NCBI RefSeq assembly: GCF_900176425.1
Contig: NZ_FWXS01000002.1
Span: forward strand, 124,001 to 188,000
DNA from: Moheibacter sediminis
GTDB taxonomy: Bacteria > Bacteroidota > Bacteroidia > Flavobacteriales > Weeksellaceae
DNA length: 64,000 nt
Direction: 5' to 3'
The position numbers and the translations under genes are program-made. The notes under the pieces were generated by a model, which was given only the letters and a program-made list of their open reading frames with translations, was not told the DNA's origin and did no database searches. Shown piece by piece: positions 34,056-42,697 of this stretch; position 1 is the first letter of the stretch, and each line of letters starts with the position of its first letter.

Positions 34056-35357
34056 TTAAATTTCTTCATTCAAAGCTTTTTTGTAAATAGCTAATGCTCT
34101 TTCTCTTGCAAAGGTATGTTCAACAATGGGTGGATTTGAATCTGATTCAAAATCAGGATTCCATTTTTTGATGTATTTCAGCTCTTTATCAAATTTCAAC
34201 GTTTGTGCAGTTGGATTGAAAATCCTGAAATAAGGAGCCGCGTCGCAACCGCTCCCTGCCGCCCATTGCCAATTTCCGTTGTTTGCAGAAAGGTCGTAAT
34301 CATTTAATTTCTGAGCAAAATAAGCTTCGCCCCAACGCCAATCAATCAACAGGTGTTTACAGAGAAAACTCGCAGTGATCATCCTCACACGATTGTGCAT
34401 AAATCCGATTGTATTCAATTCGCGCATTCCCGCATCTACAATCGGATAACCAGTTTTTCCTTCACACCATTTCTGAAATTCTGATTCATTATTCCGCCAT
34501 TCAATTAAATCATATTTGGCTTTGAAACTTTGGGTAACGACTTTTGGGAAATGATATAAAATTTGCATGAAAAACTCTCTCCAAATCAATTCATTTAACC
34601 AGGTTTCATTATGTTTTATTGCAAAATTTATACATTTTCGAACCGAAACCGTTCCAAATCTAAGCGCAATTCCCAAATGTGTTGTATGATTCATTGCAGG
34701 GAAATCTCGGTACTTATCGTAATTATCGATAATTTTAGAATTGAGATTTGGAGTTTCAAATTCAATGTTAGTAGGTTTAAATCCAATTTCTTCTAAAGTA
34801 TGAATTTCAGTATTTTGAATACTTAAGAAATTCTGAAAATCTATTTCAAAAGAAGCATAATTTTCTGGTTTTAAAAGGGTTTTCCATTTCTTGGAATAGG
34901 GCGTATAAACCGTATAAGGTGTTTTATCAGCTTTTACAATTTCAGATTTCTCAAAAATGACTTGGTCTTTGAAATCTAAAAATTCAATTTCTTTTGCTTG
35001 TAGAAATTCTTGGATGGAACTGTCTCTTTTGATGGCTTGTGGTTCATAGTCCCGATTACAATAAACGGATTCAATTTGATATTTTTCATTTAATTCTTTA
35101 AAAATATCAATCGGTTTCCCATTAAAGGTTTTCAATCCGGAATTGTATTTTTTTAACTCCTTATTAATCTCGTTTAATGCTTGATGAATGTAATCTACAC
35201 GACGGTCAGAGTTATCTTCCAATTGATTAAGAATATCACTATCGAAAATGAAAATAGGCAAAACCGGATTTTCTGATAAAAGTGCATGAGAAAGCCCTGT
35301 ATTGTCATCCAAACGCAAATCCCGTCTGAACCAAAACACGGAGATTTTCTTGTTCAT
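34056..35357 (-). CDS. phrB: Deoxyribodipyrimidine photolyase
   Basis: The 433-residue protein starts ISVFWFRRDLRLDDNTGL and has the photolyase/cryptochrome FAD domain: HNRVRMITASFLCKHLLIDWRWGEAYFAQ and DYDLSANNGNWQWAAGSGCDAAPYFRIF. It repairs cyclobutane pyrimidine dimers with blue light. The conserved tryptophans suggest an active enzyme rather than a cryptochrome. A -7 box is 8 nt upstream of the ATG. The Crp-family gene follows. Confidence 0.92.
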   Translation of the reverse strand: MNKKISVFWFRRDLRLDDNTGLSHALLSENPVLPIFIFDSDILNQLEDNSDRRVDYIHQALNEINKELKKYNSGLKTFNGKPIDIFKELNEKYQIESVYCNRDYEPQAIKRDSSIQEFLQAKEIEFLDFKDQVIFEKSEIVKADKTPYTVYTPYSKKWKTLLKPENYASFEIDFQNFLSIQNTEIHTLEEIGFKPTNIEFETPNLNSKIIDNYDKYRDFPAMNHTTHLGIALRFGTVSVRKCINFAIKHNETWLNELIWREFFMQILYHFPKVVTQSFKAKYDLIEWRNNESEFQKWCEGKTGYPIVDAGMRELNTIGFMHNRVRMITASFLCKHLLIDWRWGEAYFAQKLNDYDLSANNGNWQWAAGSGCDAAPYFRIFNPTAQTLKFDKELKYIKKWNPDFESDSNPPIVEHTFARERALAIYKKALNEEI

Positions 35358-35365
35358 AATAGAAA

Positions 35366-35373
35366 CAAATTTA
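35366..35373 (-). promoter_or_regulatory. -7 promoter box of phrB
   Basis: TAAATTTG read on the - strand ends 8 nt before the ATG at 35357. The leader would be only a few nt. Confidence 0.55.
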
Positions 35374-35557
35374 ATTAACGAAGTCTATTTATACGAATAA
35401 TTTTGAGTAGTTGACTTTTAATATTCAATATGTGACTTTATTTTAGATGATTAAATTTTGGTTTAAAAAATATCAAGAAAATGATTCATCTTAAAATTTT
35501 TAAAATAAATTTAATTAATTTTAGATTAAAATAATTTGAAACAACTATAACAACTCT

Positions 35558-35579
35558 TAGTCGGAAGAAGTTCCGACCA
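35558..35579 (-). terminator. Hairpin 30 bp after the acyl-CoA ligase gene
   Basis: TCGGAA (35561-35566) and TTCCGA (35571-35576) pair perfectly with flanking TTAG/CCAA adding three pairs. No T-tract follows on the - strand, so its role as terminator is doubtful. Confidence 0.35.
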
Positions 35580-35609
35580 AGAATATTATAAGTCAATGAT
35601 TTTTATAAA

Positions 35610-37397
35610 TTATTCTCCTGGAAATCGGTCGTATATTTTCTTATATAAATCTTTGTATCTCTCCAGAATTACTTTTCGTTTCAATTTCAAAGTAGGAGTG
35701 AGCTGTCCGCCGTCAATCGTCCATTCTTCGGGTGTCAATTCAAACTTCTTGATTTGTTCCCAATGTCCTAAAGATTTGTTGTGTTTTTCAATTTCATCCT
35801 GAAATAATTTTAAAACTTTTTCATTTTGTATGATTTCAGATTTTGAATCAGAAAGATTAATTCCTTCACTTTGCGCCCAAGCTTTTAAATTTTCAAAATT
35901 TGGCTGAATCAAAGCGGCAGGCATTTTTTCACCTTCACCAACGACCATTATTTGTTCGATGAATCGTGATTGTTTCACATCATTTTCAATCATCTGCGGC
36001 GCAATGTATTTTCCACCCGATGTTTTGAACATTTCTTTTTTTCTGTCTGTAATTTTCAAATTGCCATTGATCATTTCTCCAATGTCTCCGGTTTTGAAAT
36101 AACCGTCGGCAGTCATTACTTCAGCCGTCATTTCAGGCTTGTTGTAATAACCCAGCATCACATTTGGACCTTTTACCAAAATTTCTCCGTCTTCGGCCAA
36201 TTTGATTTCGACGCCGTCAATTGGTTTTCCAACTTGACCAATTCCGAAACCTTCTTTGTTCATTCCATTTACAGAAATTACCGGAGAAGTTTCCGTCAAT
36301 CCATAACCTTCCAAAATCGGAATTCCAGCTCCCCAGAACATCCTGTTTAATTTCGGAGAAAGTGCAGCACTTCCCGAAACCATACAAGTCAGATTTCCTC
36401 CAACACCTTCGCGCCATTTTTTGAAGACGATGGCATCTGCGATTTTATGTTTGATTGTCCATACAAATCCATGGTTTCCATAAGGTTCGTAATCTCTTAC
36501 CAAATCCAAAGCCCACATGAAAATTTTGGTTTTAATTCCCCCTGCTGAAGCACCTTTGTCGTAAATTTTAGCATAGACTTTTTCTACCAAACGCGGAACC
36601 ACTGTCATCACATCCGGATGAACTTCTTTGAGGTTATCGCCAATGGTTTCCATGCTTTCTGCATAATAAATTCCGATCCCATTGTACATGTACAAGTAAA
36701 TCAGCATTCGTTCAAATATGTGGCACAATGGTAAAAAACTCAAAGCTTTGGGTTGTTCAGAAGGAAATTTCGGAACTCGCGGATTGCTCGACAAAACGTT
36801 TGAAACGATATTTCTATGGCTCAGCATTACTCCTTTAGGATTTCCGGTTGTGCCTGAAGTATAGATAATTGTAACTAAATCGTCAGCTTTTACCTGTTTC
36901 TTTACAGCATCCACTTCATGTTGATTGGCTTCATCTGTGCCCATGTCCAGAATTTCAAGCCAGTTGGGTGCGCCTTCAACTTTATCAAAAGTATAAACTG
37001 AAACCAGTGAAGGAACATTTTCTTTGATGGATGAAATTTTTTCGAACAAATCAGAATCAGAAACAAAAGCCAGTTTGATTTCAGAATCATTGAAAATATA
37101 TTGAAAATCTTTCGGTGCAATGGTCGGATAAACAGGAACGCTGATGCATCCAATTTGCTGTAAACCAATGTCAATTACATTCCATTCAGTACGATTGGTT
37201 GTAGAAGCTATGGCAATTTTATCTCCATGTTTGATTCCCAATTTGAGCAATCCTCTGCTGATCATATTGGCTTTGCTGGCAAATTCTATGGTAGAAGTTG
37301 GTTGCCATTCGCCATTTTTTTTCATCACGATGCTGTCTTCGCGAGGACTGTTTTTCAGCTGGTATTCTAAAAAATCAAAAAGTCTTGATATGTCCAT
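35610..37397 (-). CDS. Long-chain fatty acid-CoA ligase
   Basis: The 595-residue adenylate-forming enzyme has the AMP motif YTSGTTGNPKGVMLSH, then GYGLTETSPV and FKTGDIGEM, and the hinge/catalytic region ITDRKKEMFKTSGGKYIAP. It activates fatty acids to acyl-CoA via acyl-AMP in the cytoplasm or at the membrane. The length and pattern suit long-chain ligases of the Bacteroidota. It is monocistronic; the gene upstream on the same strand (37468) is 70 bp away. Confidence 0.92.
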   Translation of the reverse strand: MDISRLFDFLEYQLKNSPREDSIVMKKNGEWQPTSTIEFASKANMISRGLLKLGIKHGDKIAIASTTNRTEWNVIDIGLQQIGCISVPVYPTIAPKDFQYIFNDSEIKLAFVSDSDLFEKISSIKENVPSLVSVYTFDKVEGAPNWLEILDMGTDEANQHEVDAVKKQVKADDLVTIIYTSGTTGNPKGVMLSHRNIVSNVLSSNPRVPKFPSEQPKALSFLPLCHIFERMLIYLYMYNGIGIYYAESMETIGDNLKEVHPDVMTVVPRLVEKVYAKIYDKGASAGGIKTKIFMWALDLVRDYEPYGNHGFVWTIKHKIADAIVFKKWREGVGGNLTCMVSGSAALSPKLNRMFWGAGIPILEGYGLTETSPVISVNGMNKEGFGIGQVGKPIDGVEIKLAEDGEILVKGPNVMLGYYNKPEMTAEVMTADGYFKTGDIGEMINGNLKITDRKKEMFKTSGGKYIAPQMIENDVKQSRFIEQIMVVGEGEKMPAALIQPNFENLKAWAQSEGINLSDSKSEIIQNEKVLKLFQDEIEKHNKSLGHWEQIKKFELTPEEWTIDGGQLTPTLKLKRKVILERYKDLYKKIYDRFPGE

Positions 37398-37467
37398 AAA
37401 TAGATTTATAAAGCCACAAATTACTAATATTTTATGAAAAATTCAATTTTAATTCAACCTGAATGCT

Positions 37468-37698
37468 TTATTCTTCTTCGTAAGTATCCATTTCTTTGTC
37501 AAAAAATGTATAAGCTTCTTCTAACAAAGTTGCCAATTCAGCTTCAACATCTGTTTCAGAATCTTCTTCAATTTCGTCATAGATTTCAATTTCTTCGGTT
37601 TCTATATCCAATAAAAATCTTGGGAAATCTGTGTGTAAAATGTATATTTTTTCGGGGAATTCAGAATTGTCTGCGATTAAAAATTTAGGAGTTTCCAT
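37468..37698 (-). CDS. Small acidic protein, hypothetical
   Basis: The 76-residue protein starts with a hydrophobic strand region (METPKFLIADNSEFPEKIYILHTDFPRFLLD). It then becomes strongly acidic (EEIEIYDEIEEDSETDVEAE) and ends in a helix rich in Glu. No domain is recognised; I recall similar proteins in Flavobacteriia. Its first 14 bp overlap the end of the MATE gene, so it is coupled to it. Confidence 0.7.
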   Translation of the reverse strand: METPKFLIADNSEFPEKIYILHTDFPRFLLDIETEEIEIYDEIEEDSETDVEAELATLLEEAYTFFDKEMDTYEEE

Positions 37699-39091
37699 GT
37701 AATAATTTTTTTGTTTGTTTATGATAACGTAAAAGTAACAATATTGCTGAGATAGTCAAACCAAATCCCAAACCAATCCACATACCGAATGCGCGCATTT
37801 CAAAATAAATCGCAAGTGTTACTCCTAAAGGAATTGCGATGAGCCAATAAGAGATAAATGTGATGATAGAGGGGATTTTCACATCCTGCATTCCTCTCAA
37901 AGCACCCAAAACCACTAACTGAATTCCATCAGAAAGCTGGAAAAATGCTGCGACAATCAGTAATTTAGCTGCCAAAATAATTACAGCTTGGTTATTTAAA
38001 TAAAATGTTGGCAAATCAAATCTGAAAATAATCATCAAAATTCCACAAAACATCATGAAAACAGTTACCATGAAAATTGCGGACCAGCCAGCTTCACGCA
38101 ATGTCTTGAAATCTTTTAGTCCTAATTGATTTCCGACACGAACTGTTGCGGCAACACCCAACCCCATGCACATCATGAATGTTGTGGACGCCAGACTAAT
38201 GGCAATCTGGTGTGCGGCAAGATTGGTTTTGGCAATTTGCTGTTCAGCCAATTCTTGTGAAAACGCATATCCGCAAACAAATGCTGCTCCGGCAAATGCA
38301 CTGATTTCAAAAAAGGAAGTCAATGCAGTCGGAACGCCCATACTAATGATTTTTTTGAAAATATTTTTGTTGAAATTTTTAAATGAAACTTCTTTTAAAT
38401 AGTTTTTAGTTTTCTTAAATAACATCAATGAAATGACCAAACTGATAAGCATTGCAATTCTGGCACAGAAAGTTCCCCAGCCTGCACCTTCCACTTCCAA
38501 TCTTGGGAATCCCCAATGACCGTAAATCCAACCATAATTCAAAACGATGTTGACAATGTTTCCAATGATTGTCGCAAATGTTACCGGAATTGTGAGGGAA
38601 AGTCCTTCGGAAAATTGTCTGAAAGATTGGAAGATCATAATCGGAATCATTGACCAAGCCATGATTGATAAAAAAGGAATTGCCTTGTCAATCACATCCG
38701 GCGGTTGTCCCATGTAGTGAAGCAGGGGAGTGGAGCACTCCAAAAGAATCAATAAAATCACTGCTAAGAGCATGTTGAGCACCATTCCGTGAGAGAAAAT
38801 CCGGGTAACGCGTCCTCTGTTCAATTTTGCATCAGCCGCCGCAATCAACGGAGACATTGCAAAGCTGAATCCAAATGCTACAACCAGTGCAGTTACAAAA
38901 ACTGCGTTTCCCAACGAAACTGCGCCGAGTGCAACTTTTCCAATATTCTCGTCTTTTATGTGGTCAAAATGACCGCCCAAACCACCGACCATGAAATTAT
39001 CGACCAAGTTGACCATTATTTGTCCGGCTTGGGTGATCATAACGGGAACGGCAAGGGTTAGGTTTTTTCTGAGGTGTTCTTTATAAGTCAC
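37685..39091 (-). CDS. MATE-family efflux transporter
   Basis: The 468-residue membrane protein has twelve predicted helices and MATE features. Examples are the start LTLAVPVMITQAGQIMVNLVDNFMVGGLG, GALRGMQDVKIPSIITFISYWLIAIPLG near the C-terminus and the internal two-fold repeat. It exports cationic drugs or metabolites using Na+ or H+. The Mrp Na+/H+ antiporter lies a few kb away, but a link is only suggestive. It overlaps the small acidic gene. Confidence 0.92.
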   Translation of the reverse strand: MTYKEHLRKNLTLAVPVMITQAGQIMVNLVDNFMVGGLGGHFDHIKDENIGKVALGAVSLGNAVFVTALVVAFGFSFAMSPLIAAADAKLNRGRVTRIFSHGMVLNMLLAVILLILLECSTPLLHYMGQPPDVIDKAIPFLSIMAWSMIPIMIFQSFRQFSEGLSLTIPVTFATIIGNIVNIVLNYGWIYGHWGFPRLEVEGAGWGTFCARIAMLISLVISLMLFKKTKNYLKEVSFKNFNKNIFKKIISMGVPTALTSFFEISAFAGAAFVCGYAFSQELAEQQIAKTNLAAHQIAISLASTTFMMCMGLGVAATVRVGNQLGLKDFKTLREAGWSAIFMVTVFMMFCGILMIIFRFDLPTFYLNNQAVIILAAKLLIVAAFFQLSDGIQLVVLGALRGMQDVKIPSIITFISYWLIAIPLGVTLAIYFEMRAFGMWIGLGFGLTISAILLLLRYHKQTKKLLHGNS

Positions 39092-39120
39092 GGTATTGCA
39101 TTGATTTTATAAAAACAAAA

Positions 39121-39146
39121 AAATCCTCCAAAAACTTGAAGGATTT
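39121..39146 (-). terminator. Terminator of the DUF1573 gene
   Basis: AAATCCTCC (39121-39129) pairs with GAAGGATTT (39138-39146) with one mismatch, followed on the - strand by a T-run. Confidence 0.75.
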
Positions 39147-39168
39147 CGTTTTTGATATGTTTGATTCT

Positions 39169-39537
39169 TTATTCTACGACTCCTTTGATACGGAAAATTT
39201 TACGACCTTCTGTTACAGCATTTGAACTCAAAGTCACGGTTTTGTTGAATGCACCTGCTTTTGATGTAGTTGTGTATTCTACAGTCATATCAGCTGATTT
39301 TCCCGGAGCAATCGGCTCTTTCGGGTATTTTGGAACTGTACACCCGCAAGATGCTTTGGCTTCAGAAATGATCAATGGTTTGTCACCTGTATTTTTAACT
39401 TTAACAGTTGCAATGGCTTTTCCACCCAATTTTACATTTCCTAAATCAACAGTTGATTCGCTTAGTTCAATTTCCTGAGCTGATAAGAATCCAAGTCCTA
39501 CAAAAGCAAAGGCACCTATAAAAAGTAATTTTTTCAT
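39169..39537 (-). CDS. DUF1573 secreted protein
   Basis: The 122-residue protein has a signal peptide (FVGLGFLSAQEI) and then one DUF1573 Ig-like domain: VDLGNVKLGGKAIATVKVKNTGDKPL, ASCGCTVPKYPKEPI, YTTTSKAGAF. Ig-like DUF1573 domains with the CGCT motif are common in Bacteroidota periplasmic and surface proteins. Its role is unknown. It is divergent from valS. Confidence 0.9.
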   Translation of the reverse strand: MKKLLFIGAFAFVGLGFLSAQEIELSESTVDLGNVKLGGKAIATVKVKNTGDKPLIISEAKASCGCTVPKYPKEPIAPGKSADMTVEYTTTSKAGAFNKTVTLSSNAVTEGRKIFRIKGVVE

Positions 39538-39560
39538 CTTGATTAAAAAATTTTATTAAA

Positions 39561-39568
39561 CAAATTTA
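39561..39568 (-). promoter_or_regulatory. -7 promoter box of the DUF1573 gene
   Basis: TAAATTTG on the - strand is an exact consensus match, 23 nt before the ATG. The divergent valS box lies 33 bp away. Confidence 0.55.
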
Positions 39569-39601
39569 TAAATAAAATCTATATAAAGTAGATTCTAATA
39601 T

Positions 39602-39609
39602 TAAATTTG
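39602..39609 (+). promoter_or_regulatory. -7 promoter box of valS
   Basis: TAAATTTG is an exact consensus match. The ATG lies 32 nt further on. Confidence 0.55.
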
Positions 39610-39641
39610 CAAATCATTACAAAAAATATACCAATTCAAAA

Positions 39642-42260
39642 ATGGAATTACAAACGAAATACAATCCAAAAGACGTAGAAAACAAGTGGTATTCTTATTG
39701 GATGCAGAATGATTATTTCACTTCGAAACCCAACGATAAAAAAGCATACACAATTGTAATTCCACCGCCCAACGTCACTGGTGTTCTGCACATGGGGCAT
39801 ATGTTGAACAATACGATTCAGGACGTTTTGATTCGTCGCGCACGTATGCAGGGATTTAATGCTTGCTGGGTTCCCGGGACTGACCATGCTTCGATTGCGA
39901 CAGAAGCGAAAGTAGTTGCGAAACTGAAAGAAGAAGGAATTTCGAAGTTTGAGATCGGAAGAGAAAAATTCCTCGAACACGCTTGGGAATGGACGCACAA
40001 ACACGGCGGAATCATTTTGGAACAATTGAAAACTTTGGGCTGCTCATGTGATTGGTCGCGTACTAAATTCACGATGGATGCAAACCTATCGGAATCGGTA
40101 ATCAAAGTTTTTGTCGATTTGTACAACAAAGGTTTGGTTTACCGCGGTTACCGAATGGTCAATTGGGATCCGGAAGCGAAAACAAATATTTCCGATGAGG
40201 AAGTTATTTATAAAGAAAAACAAGGGAAATTATTTTTCTTAAAATATAAAATTGAGGGAACTGAAGAATTTATTGTCGTGGCAACGACGCGTCCTGAAAC
40301 GATTTTCGGAGATACGGCAGTTTGCATCAATCCAAATGATGAACGTTATTTTCATTTGAAAGGAAAAAGAGTAATTGTGCCGATTGCAGGTCGTTCAGTT
40401 CCGATTATCGAAGATGAATATGTGGACATTGAATTTGGTACAGGTTGTTTGAAAGTTACACCAGCTCATGACATCAATGATTACGAATTGGGTAAAAAAC
40501 ACGATTTGGAAATCATCGATTCCATTAATGATGATGCGACTTTGAACCAGAATGCTTACCATTATGAAGGAATGGACCGATTCAAAGTTCGTAAAGAAAT
40601 TGAATTGGAACTGTTGGAAAAAGGTTTACTTGAAAAAGTAGAAAATTACAATAATAAAGTCGGAACTTCGGAAAGAACCGGAGCAGTTATCGAACCCAAA
40701 CTTTCTGTTCAGTGGTTTTTGAAAATGAAAGAATTGGCACAGCCCGCTTTGGACAATGTGATGAACGACACAATTCAATTTCATCCTTCAAAATTTAAAA
40801 ACACCTATAAGCATTGGATGGAAAATGTCCATGATTGGAACATTTCGCGTCAATTGTGGTGGGGACACCAGATCCCTGCATTTTACTATGGCGACGGACA
40901 GGAAGATTTTGTAGTAGCTTTGAACAAACAAGAAGCGCTCGAAATCATTGCCAGAGAAAGAAATTTGGTTTTGGGTGAAGAAGATTTGAGACAAGACGAG
41001 GATGCTTTGGATACTTGGTTTTCGTCATGGTTGTGGCCGATTTCTGTTTTTAATGGAATCAATGAGCCCGATAACGAAGAAATCAATTATTATTATCCTA
41101 CACAGGCATTGGTTACCGCACCGGAAATTATGTTTTTCTGGGTGGCAAGAATGGTCATCGCGGGATATGAATACAGAAATGAATATCCGTTCAAAAACGT
41201 TTATTATACCGGAATTGTTCGTGATAAATTGGGACGAAAAATGTCCAAATCTTTGGGAAATTCTCCCGATCCGATTGAGTTGATGCAACAATATGGTGCC
41301 GATGGTGTTCGTGTGGGAATGTTGCTTTCTTCGCCAGCCGGAAACGATTTGCCGTTTGATGAGGATTTGTGTTTGCAAGGAAGAAATTTTGCCAATAAAA
41401 TCTGGAATGCATTCCGATTGATCAAAGGTTGGGAAGTTGATGAATCTTTGGAAACGCCTGAAGCTTCTAAGTTTGCTACGGATTGGTTTGATGCAAAATT
41501 CAATTCATCTTTGGAAGAAATCGAATCGAATTATGAAAAATTCAGAATTTCAGATTCATTGATGGGTGTTTATAAATTGATTTGGGATGATTTTTGTGCG
41601 TGGTATTTGGAAGCAATCAAACCTGAATTTGGAAAGCCAATCGATAGAAAAACCTATGATTTGACAATTGAGAATTTGGAAAAATGTTTGAAAGTTTTGC
41701 ATCCGTTCATGCCATTTTTATCGGAAGAAATCTGGCAACTGATTGAAGAAAGAACGCCGGAAAATGCGATAATCATTTCTGAGTATCCAAAAGCTGAGAA
41801 TTATTCGGAAGAAATTCTGAAAGAATTTGATTTCACAGCTGAAACGGTTTCCGGAATCCGTGCTATCAGAAATGAAAAGGGAATTTCTCCAAAAGAAAAT
41901 TTGGAATTATTTGCAGTTGAAGCTTCTCAAAATGAATTCAATCAAAATTTGGTTGAAAAATTAGGAAATACGACAATTCAATTCTCAAATCAATTTCCGG
42001 ACAAAGGATTTACTTTCAGAGTCGGAACTTTTGAATTTTTAATTCCTGTAGGAGAAAACATCGATTTGGAAGCGGAACGTGAAAAACTAGAAAAAGAAAA
42101 AGAATATTTACAAGGATTTTTGAAATCGGTTCGCGGAAAATTAAGCAATGAAAAATTTGTTTCGGGCGCTCCTCAACAAGTTGTAGATGCCGAAAAAAAG
42201 AAAGAAGCAGATGCTTTGGAGAAAATCGCTCAGATCGAAGAGCAGTTGAAGAGTTTTTAA
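39642..42260 (+). CDS. valS: Valine-tRNA ligase
   Basis: The 872-residue class I synthetase has the HIGH-type motif in [11 protein letters not shown] (residues 50-53) and the KMSKS motif in [12 protein letters not shown] near residue 533. The CP1 editing domain has [16 protein letters not shown], and the C-terminal coiled coil begins [12 protein letters not shown]. It charges tRNA-Val in the cytoplasm and edits threonine. The length is typical for bacteria. Confidence 0.96.
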   Translation: MELQTKYNPKDVENKWYSYWMQNDYFTSKPNDKKAYTIVIPPPNVTGVLHMGHMLNNTIQDVLIRRARMQGFNACWVPGTDHASIATEAKVVAKLKEEGISKFEIGREKFLEHAWEWTHKHGGIILEQLKTLGCSCDWSRTKFTMDANLSESVIKVFVDLYNKGLVYRGYRMVNWDPEAKTNISDEEVIYKEKQGKLFFLKYKIEGTEEFIVVATTRPETIFGDTAVCINPNDERYFHLKGKRVIVPIAGRSVPIIEDEYVDIEFGTGCLKVTPAHDINDYELGKKHDLEIIDSINDDATLNQNAYHYEGMDRFKVRKEIELELLEKGLLEKVENYNNKVGTSERTGAVIEPKLSVQWFLKMKELAQPALDNVMNDTIQFHPSKFKNTYKHWMENVHDWNISRQLWWGHQIPAFYYGDGQEDFVVALNKQEALEIIARERNLVLGEEDLRQDEDALDTWFSSWLWPISVFNGINEPDNEEINYYYPTQALVTAPEIMFFWVARMVIAGYEYRNEYPFKNVYYTGIVRDKLGRKMSKSLGNSPDPIELMQQYGADGVRVGMLLSSPAGNDLPFDEDLCLQGRNFANKIWNAFRLIKGWEVDESLETPEASKFATDWFDAKFNSSLEEIESNYEKFRISDSLMGVYKLIWDDFCAWYLEAIKPEFGKPIDRKTYDLTIENLEKCLKVLHPFMPFLSEEIWQLIEERTPENAIIISEYPKAENYSEEILKEFDFTAETVSGIRAIRNEKGISPKENLELFAVEASQNEFNQNLVEKLGNTTIQFSNQFPDKGFTFRVGTFEFLIPVGENIDLEAEREKLEKEKEYLQGFLKSVRGKLSNEKFVSGAPQQVVDAEKKKEADALEKIAQIEEQLKSF

Positions 42261-42280
42261 GATATTTCATCCATAAATTT

Positions 42281-42316
42281 AAACCTCCGAATCTTTAAAC
42301 TTTGGAGGTTTTTTAT
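42281..42316 (+). terminator. Terminator of valS
   Basis: AAACCTCC (42281-42288) pairs with GGAGGTTT (42304-42311), followed by TTTT. Confidence 0.8.
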
Positions 42317-42328
42317 TTAATTTTAAAA

Positions 42329-42577
42329 ATGATTTCAGAAGAAGAAAAATTAAATCTTATTAAAAAAATTGAAGAGCAAATCGGACTTCAATTCCTTAAT
42401 GAATCCATTTCCGGAAATCTTTGTTTAATAAATAACAATCAAGAATTAAGAAATGAATTCAAACAATCCTTCACAGAAATGGATTTTAGAAATTTTCTCA
42501 AATCTTTTCAAAATAAAAATGTTGAATTTCCCGGAGATGCTTTAACCTTTTGGAAGTTAGTTGAAAAAGGGAAGTAA
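42329..42577 (+). CDS. Small protein, hypothetical
   Basis: The start is placed at 42329 because an upstream in-frame start at 42302 would lie inside the valS terminator hairpin. The 82-residue product (MISEEEKLNLIKKIEEQIG...) is helical and charged, with a single hydrophobic strand (GNLCLINNNQEL). No domain is recognised. It lies alone between the terminator and the Mrp operon. Its codon use looks normal for the window. Confidence 0.55.
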   Translation: MISEEEKLNLIKKIEEQIGLQFLNESISGNLCLINNNQELRNEFKQSFTEMDFRNFLKSFQNKNVEFPGDALTFWKLVEKGK

Positions 42578-42697
42578 TTTTAGTGAAATATCTTTATTTT
42601 TTGAATAAAATCTGCTTTTAAATCCCATTTAATCGATGAAATACAAAACTCATTTAAATCGTTTTTTGTATTTTTACGCTCCTCTGAAAAAAAATCT

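Noticed and set aside
42302-42328. Upstream start for the small ORF after valS
   Set aside because: It lies inside the valS terminator hairpin.
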